Origin: Arachis hypogaea
Taxonomy: Eukaryota > Streptophyta > Magnoliopsida > Fabales > Fabaceae
Direction of reading: 5' to 3'
Length of the DNA stretch: 64,000 nt
NCBI RefSeq assembly: GCF_003086295.3
Contig: NC_092051.1
Span: 19,525,940 to 19,589,939 of the forward strand
Positions within the stretch are counted from its first letter, which is position 1. Each line of letters starts with the position of its first letter. This document shows positions 57,840-64,000 of this stretch, piece after piece. Position numbers and translations under genes: made by a program. Under the pieces are notes generated by a model. The model was not told the DNA's origin, ran no database searches, and worked only from the letters and a program-made list of their open reading frames with translations.

Positions 57840-58352
57840 TTATTTACTATTTTATCATTATGATTACATTAACCGTTACTGTTAAATGTTGTCACGATTG
57901 GTTGCCTGAAATTGCTTCACACCTTAAATTCGAAACAGGATTGTGCTTAGATAATACTGTTTTTAAGCTGCTTCACAGTATTTTTAATTATAATAAACAT
58001 GGCCTCAAGCTCTTAGTATCCAGGTCTGCCAATGTAAAATAAATTTAAACTTATTCCTTGCACTTAATTTACTAGTGTGTAATTAGACTTCCAAACAAAG
58101 AAGTCTTTTCTCTTGGATTGTATTGCCTGAACATTTAATTTCATGTCAGTTCTTTAATTTCATGTTTAGTATTAATTACATCTAAATGACGTTCTCCCTA
58201 TTGTTTGGTAGTTTATTGTGGAGCACTTCTGAACTAGAAGTAGTTCTCTTTATGTCTAATGTGACTTTAGCTTAGTTATACTAATTTATGTCTAATGTAA
58301 CTTTGCTTTGCATGTTAATGAAGCAGGTGCTGAGCTTTCATATGGTAAAGTG
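57840..58352. other. CACTA interior after the COQ9 piece
   Basis: AT-rich, intron-like. 58325-58352 plus 60545-60570 form a short open patch (GAELSYGKVAETKVLER) split by the hAT-type element. It may be another captured exon; not recognised. Confidence 0.4.
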
Positions 58353-58360
58353 GCTGAAAC

Positions 58361-60544
58361 CAAGGTTCTAAAAATCGGACCGGTCATCAAACTGCTTTAG
58401 TTACTGGTTCACTGGTTTACTGGTCCAATCAGTCTAATCGGTGATTCAACCGAAAAAACCGTTTTAAAATAGAATAATAAATAAATTATAAATATGCAAG
58501 TATTAAGTTGAGGGTATAAGGTAGTATGAAGCTTTTCTAATAGAGTGGTGAATTACTCTCTTAGGATTTTTCTTTTTTTATATTAAATGCAAAATTGCCA
58601 GATGAAAGCATGATACCAAGCAAGTACAATTCCTCATTAGTACACAAAATGTTAAAAGAAATATCTGACAAGAATAGGAAGAATATCAAATGAATTATCA
58701 TAAATCCAACTAAAAAATAAACATAGTACTCGGATAAATAAATTTGATAACGTTATTAATAACAAAGTTGGTAGTGGACTAGTGCTAGAAAGGCTTTACC
58801 AAATGAAGGTGCATGCAGGCTTTTAGAGACAATAGACTTGGATTTGTGCAGTAGCATTTTGGATGAGTTGTTTTGAAGACCATTTGGTAAAACTAAGCTT
58901 TGAATAGGTACAATACAGGCTTCACCAAATGCTCATAACACACAGAAAGACAGTTTCTCAAGATACATAAATAAGTGCTCATCCTCTGAAAATAATCATT
59001 TGAATCGGTATAACGCAGGAAAAAATGACCATAAGTCCCTTTACCTAAGTCAAAATAAACAACCATATCTGAACTCAATAATCAGCATTCAGTACCAAAC
59101 ATTACAAAACATTAACCAATAATCACACTAAATTTATAACCAGCAATTACAAAACAGCAACAAACATGAGTACATTATAAAACATTTCAAAACAGTGATG
59201 ACACTAAACCTGCATAGTAAATAATCTCAACGACAATGATCACCAATATCCAGCAAATAAACAATAAATACACAACAACAATTTAGCAAATAAACAAGAA
59301 CAAGACCTAAATAGAAAATCCAACAAATTAAGTCGCAGTAACCTAACAATTTGACAAATTAAAACAATAGCAGCACAACAATTTACCAAATTATCAACTT
59401 AACAAATTCAAAAACAGAAAATCACAACAAAACAAAAAAAATTAAAAGTAACAGAAGAACACAAGAACAATTAGCAAATTAACAAGCTCACAATAACAGT
59501 TAAAAAATTTACCAGAAGAACACTAATGCAAGTGGAATCATCATGCTAATATATTTTCTGCAAAGATGCTATTTGTACAGCTAAAATTTCCTAATTACTA
59601 TGATCCAATTATTTTAATTTCACATGCAATCAACTTAGTAAGTTTCTAAAAGCTAGAAATTATAAAACCAACCAGAAATATGGTTAAAGCATTTCATCAA
59701 ACATGTTGAGTGCGGTAAAATTAAAACGCAATAAGAGAATTCAATGCTTAATTTCAATGTGATAGAGAAGAGAACATAACTATTGTAACTTTAATTTAGT
59801 CTATGAAAAAATCCAAACCACTACCAAATCAAATAATTACTTATTGTAATAGAAATCAGAAGTTGCAGAGTTTGAAGAAGAGTATTGGTGTTGTGTGAGT
59901 GTATTGTCTGGTGGCGGGTTTAGGAAACACACGACGGGGACAACAGAGAGCAGTTCGACGGCTGAGTGGAGGCGCGGGTTGGTCGCAGAGTTTGAAGCAG
60001 AGCAACGTGGCTTCCAGACGAACGCGAACTCGAACGGTGAACAGCGAGTGAACGCGAACGGTGAACGCCGAGCGAACGCGAACGTGAACGGCAAACAAAC
60101 GGCGACGGAAGCGCGGCTGAGCAGACAAAGACGACGGACGCCGAGCTCGAGGAAGCAACCGCGATCGGTGACAGCGAACAGGGGTTGAAGACTTTGAGCA
60201 CGAGAGAAGCTAGATGACGGATGGCGAACTTTGAGTGCGACGGACGGCGGCAGTATGCCACTCCTTGTGGCGGTGGTGTAGGCTTACAGTGCTAGGGTTT
60301 TGTGATTGCGTTTGTGTGATTTCTCTGACTGAAAGAAAGAAAGGGAGAACGGGAGAAAGAAACGAAGGAGCTACCCTCTTTTGTGTAAACCGGCCGGGTT
60401 TCGGTTTGGTCTGACCGACCGGTTCTCGTCCGGTTCAATGGTTTTTTGATTAGCGGTTTTATATGCCTGACCAGACCATTAATATTGCCGGTTCGCGGTT
60501 AAATCAGTCCGACCGGTCGATCCGGTCCGATTTTCAGAACATTG
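58361..60544. mobile_element. Non-autonomous hAT-type element (2.18 kb)
   Basis: Ends CAAGGTTCTAAAAATCGGAC and inverse CAATGTTCTGAAAATCGGAC, perfect 8-bp TSD GCTGAAAC (58353-58360 and 60545-60552). GACCGGT-type subterminal motifs as in 52173-52834. 59870-60370 is GC-rich with repeated GTGAACG(C) units (AACGCGAACG) that keep frames open on both strands. On the minus strand it looks like a gene leader (AAAACCCTAGCACTG). No transposase recognised. Confidence 0.83.
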
Positions 60545-60879
60545 GCTGAAACAAAAGTTCTCGAGCGTTGAGAAGGAAGAATAGCAATACCAGAAACAAT
60601 CTATCTTGGCAGAGTCTAAATTGTATTGCTCTCACGCCTATGGAACAATTCTGTTAATAGTGTCTACTTAGTGTTAGTGTATATATCACTATATAAAACT
60701 GAGATTGAGACAAGTGTATTCACTCAACTATATTTATATGTTAGTTGGTTACTTTAATCACAATTTATCTTAATTGTTGATTATCATTTTTCATTTTTAG
60801 ATTTATTTTTTGATTACCATCATTTTGGAATGTGATTATGTTTTAAAAAAAATTAATTCTCATAAAACAAAATAGGTTA

Positions 60880-61430
60880 CGGTCACGGTAAAAACTGTGA
60901 CAATAGATAAGACTATGGACTACGGTCACGGTTTTAAGGTGGGGTGACCATAGATAAGTTATGGTCACCGTAAAAACCGTGACTATAGTAAAAACCGTGA
61001 CCATAGATAAGGTTATGGTCACTGTTTTAAGGAAGGGTGACCATAAATAATACTATAGTCACGATTTTAATGTGGGGTGACCACAGAGGCTATCGTCACG
61101 GTAAAAACCGTGACTATAGATAAGGCTATGGTCACGGTTTTAATGTGGGGGTGACCATAGAGGTTATGGTCAAGGTGAAAACCATGACCATAAATTAGGC
61201 TATGGTCACAGTTTTTATGCGTGACCATAGATTAACCTATAGTCACGGTAAAAAAATATGGTCTAAAGTACCAGAATATGAACACTACAACCGTGACCAT
61301 AGAAACAGTGACCATAGATAAAAAAAACCGTGACCATAGGTCTATGGCTATGGCAGAATAGGCCACGGTGGAAAAACCGTGATCATAGGTCAAAAACCGT
61401 GACCATAGACCTATGGTCACCCTTTTCACT
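60880..61430. repeat. CACTA right subterminal repeats
   Basis: Many copies of ACCGTGACCATAG and its inverse CTATGGTCACGGT, often back to back so that they form short hairpins (for example 60958-61010). Mirrors 50720-51495. Confidence 0.9.
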
Positions 61431-61453
61431 AGCTAAACCTTTTTTTTGTAGTG

Positions 61454-61592
61454 ATTGACTATTAACATTATTAGTTAATGAAATTAGATTAAATGAACCC
61501 CAAATTGAGAAATTCCAATACCTCAAGTTCTCCCCTCAATTAAACTTTGATTTGATCAATTTTCATAAATTTATAATGTTAATAGTCAATTA
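61454..61592. repeat. 139-bp short inverted-repeat element
   Basis: Begins ATTGACTATTAACATTA and ends in its inverse TAATGTTAATAGTCAAT. MITE-like; its first three bases are also the right copy of the CACTA TSD. Confidence 0.6.
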
Positions 61593-61601
61593 AGACTCTT
61601 A

Positions 61602-63017
61602 GGTTGCGTTGGATTTTGAAAACAGGACAAGACAAGACACTGAGAACTAGACAGAAATGACAGAAACACAAATTGATGTTCTTGTATTTTGTTTGGTGAT
61701 AAACTAGAACAAATTATGAAAGAGTAATTTATTATTAATTTTATTATTCAAAAAATTTAGGAAAAAAATAATAATAAGAGTTATAATTAGTAAAAATTAA
61801 TAAGAATAATGAAAGAAAAAAGTAAAAAATAAGTTGTATCTCTTATTAGTGTCTCTGTGTCTTTCCTGATTAGATAAACACAAAATACACTAATTCGGTG
61901 TCTCTTAACACAATGTCTTTGTTCATGTTTCATATGTCAAATACGATTTTGTGTCTCTTTGTTTCTGTCTCAATGTCTCGTGGCTGTAAACAAACGCATC
62001 CTGGCTCCGTTTGTTTAGTGTATAGCATGAGACATGGACACAGAGACATGAACTATATAGACATAGTTACAAAATATACGTATACATATCAAACTTTAAA
62101 AAATCAATAATACCCTCATCATCTATCTTTATCACCATCACCACTATCTATATTTTTTCAACAGTTACACTGATTCTTTTCTTTCATCTCTATTCATAAA
62201 AAAAATCCAAATAACAAAAATTCTAATAATTTCAACAACAAATTTAATACATATCTTTCTAATTAAACAGCAAGTAATTAATTGGCATGATTCCCATTTT
62301 GAATCCCTTGCGTCAATTTTAAGTTGTTGAAGCGACTATGAACAAGTGGAATATCAAATTAAGAAATTAATTGGAGGTGAGATATTTCAACAACATAGAA
62401 GCCAACGGAAAAAATTGTTCATAGCATTCAGACAATAATTTTTTTTTTCTAAAAATAGCACAGATTAATAATAAAACTTTATTTTAGGAAAAAATTCAGA
62501 AAGGGGCAAATAGAAGGATGAACAGAGATGAAGATGGAGGCACGATGGGTCGATGATAGAGGCTCGCCTGCGACATGGCAGAGACACAAGTCGCAGATCT
62601 GGAGATTTGAAAGAAGAAAGAAGACACAAACCCAATCTGGATGGAGAGTATGAGGAGGAAGTGAGGCCGTAGCAATGACAGTGGCAGAGACACTTCAGTA
62701 AGAGGAGGTTGGTTGATCATGAAGAAAGAAGAAATAGAAGTTCAAATGGGGAGAAGAAGGGAGGGGAGAAGAGATTCTGTTTGGTTGGCCATGAAGAGAG
62801 AAGAAACGGAAGTTGAAATGGAGAGGAGAAGGGAGGGTAAAATTATCAAAATAATTAGTGTCTCAACATTAATTTTGTGTCTCAACTTATTAGAGGTACA
62901 GTGAATACATGTAATTTATGTCAATTTGTGTACCAGCGTGTCTTTTAAAATTGTGTGCCTTAACAATCAAACAGAGTCTCTGTCTTGTGTAGACACACCC
63001 ACTAACCAAACACAACC
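61602..63017. mobile_element. Candidate MITE or non-autonomous element with GGTTG(C/T)GTT ends
   Basis: Left GGTTGCGTTGGATTTTG and right inverse GGTTGTGTTTGGTTAGTG. Both are followed by ACA(A)GACA(G)AGACACTGAG-type sequence, and further GAGACA/TGTCTC motifs lie at 61910-62060 and 62850-63000. GA-rich interior without recognisable protein. No clean TSD was found, so boundaries are tentative. Confidence 0.5.
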
Positions 63018-63214
63018 TAGATGTATGTTGTGGTGTCACTTAACGTGTCACATTAGCAAATTTTTTACCCATTAACAAAGAAAATGACGAAAGGACTACC
63101 ATGAATAATTTAAATCTTTAAAGAATGAGCTCCATTAATAAAAAATTTTTGAGGAACAATTTGAAAACAAGTGATCTTTTAGAGACTAATTTGATCATTT
63201 ACTCGTACTTTAAA

Positions 63215-64000
63215 TATGAATTACAAGGACATTTTTTGTTTTTATTTTTTGTTTTTAAACTAATGCTACAAGAATCTTTTAGTCTCTTAAAATAGAATCT
63301 ACTAAAAAGACTTTAAATTTTTCTTAAGGTTTAACTTTGTTTGAGTTATAAAGAAGGTATTTTGTTTTTTTGTTTTTAAATGAACTAAAAGTGTAATTAA
63401 GGTTTTTTTTCTTAAATCAAATTTTAATTTTCAATTTCTAATACAATCAAACAAAATGAATTAATTTTATAATGACATTATTTTAGATTTATTTTTTAAA
63501 AAATTAACGGTAAAAATTTGTTGTTCCGACTTATAATCTGAAATCATGGTGGGTTTTGAATATGGACGTGAGATCCAAACACTTAAAGTTAAGGGGTCTA
63601 ACTTATTTGTCGAGACGGTAGTTATTTCCGACCCGTGTGGGCGACGTCATGTAGATTGAACTTCTCCTTATTGAGTTGACTTAGATGTAGTTTATTCTGT
63701 GGTTTATACAGTCTTTATTCAGTGTGTAGACTAGACCCATGTTTAATGGGTGTATGTATGAATAATTGCTTTGTTCTTTTTAAAATTATTACGAGAGAAT
63801 TTTAATTTTTAGAGTTCACATTTACTATGTTTAATACAATTAAATAAATTTTATTTTAAAAGCGTATTTTAGTGTTTTTGAAATTAATGATAAAAAATAA
63901 TTATTTTTAAATGAATTTAGTGGGTATTTTAGTCTTTTTGTAATTAAATTCAAATTTTAATTTGTAATATAATAAAAAAACTTAAACATAAAGGAGCATT
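63215..64000. other. AT-rich right edge
   Basis: No recognised gene or element. Loose GTATTTTAGT(G/C)TTTTT motifs as at 50000-50500. A less AT-rich patch at 63530-63700 is unassigned. Confidence 0.45.

Larger units (their letters stand above)
50704..61453. mobile_element. CACTA (En/Spm-type) element carrying gene fragments, 10.75 kb
   Basis: Ends CACTGCAACA and the inverse of CACTACAAAA, with a 3-bp TSD ATT (50701-50703 and 61454-61456), as for CACTA elements. Dense subterminal repeats of CTATGGTCACGGTTTT in both orientations lie at each end. The interior lacks any CACTA transposase, so it is non-autonomous. It carries a COQ9 gene piece, a broken hAT transposase and several later insertions. 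Confidence 0.9.
50505..63204. mobile_element. Mutator-type element split by a CACTA element
   Basis: Inverted ends GAGTAAATAGTTAAATTAAT (left) and GAGTAAATGATCAAATTAGT (right, inverted), with about 190 bp of matching inverted arm. Flanked by a 10-bp TSD GTATTTTAAA (50495-50504) and GTACTTTAAA (63205-63214), one mismatch. Without the 10.75-kb CACTA insert it is about 1.95 kb. No transposase seen. Confidence 0.75.

Overview
The window is nuclear DNA of a flowering plant, most likely a legume. A guess of peanut/Arachis rests only on the general style of its repeats. The base composition is AT-rich, genes carry GT-AG introns, the one clear host gene is plant-type MED14, there is a scrap of chloroplast DNA, and most of the rest is transposable elements (TEs) and their debris. 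No bacterial genes, CRISPR arrays or intact tRNA/rRNA genes were seen.

Layout. 1-4530 (minus): the first six exons of MED14, a Mediator tail subunit, running off the left edge, with a single-base frameshift in exon 2. 5028-6284: a foldback Mutator-like (MULE) element. 7153-7490: chimeric plastid insert (4.5S rRNA end plus petA piece). 8400-9542: SINE-like pieces and a small MULE-type MITE. 9560-12200: a small chimeric gene candidate with an HMG-CoA lyase exon. 12590-13770: degenerate ~67-bp tandem repeat. 14051-17007: truncated second copy of MED14 (pseudogene). 17458-22250: two MULE-type elements, one carrying a plant-mobile-domain gene with a 30-bp tandem array, separated by a GRF zinc-finger relic.

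22842-45791: a three-deep stack of Ty3/Gypsy elements of the Tat type, recognised by a second RNase H before integrase and an antisense extra ORF with an intron. The outer element (minus strand, TSD ACTAG) has the inner one (30830-44149, plus strand) in its gag. The inner one has a deletion derivative (38778-41485, TSD GATCC) in its antisense ORF. All are coding-dead through stops and frameshifts.

46337-48539: a hAT-type element split by a foldback MULE-type element full of short palindromes. 50505-63204: a MULE-type element split by a 10.75-kb CACTA element (50704-61453, TSD ATT). The CACTA carries a COQ9 gene fragment, a broken hAT transposase, a foldback element and two hAT-type non-autonomous elements. 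63215-64000 is AT-rich without recognisable genes.

Together the window shows one host gene and its broken duplicate beside a heterochromatin-like TE nest. Target-site duplications (TSDs) let most insertion orders be read directly. The points most worth checking are the MED14 frameshift and mosaic duplicate, the retroelement whose two ends are inverted copies of the same LTR tip, the HMG-CoA-lyase chimera and the COQ9 capture by CACTA.
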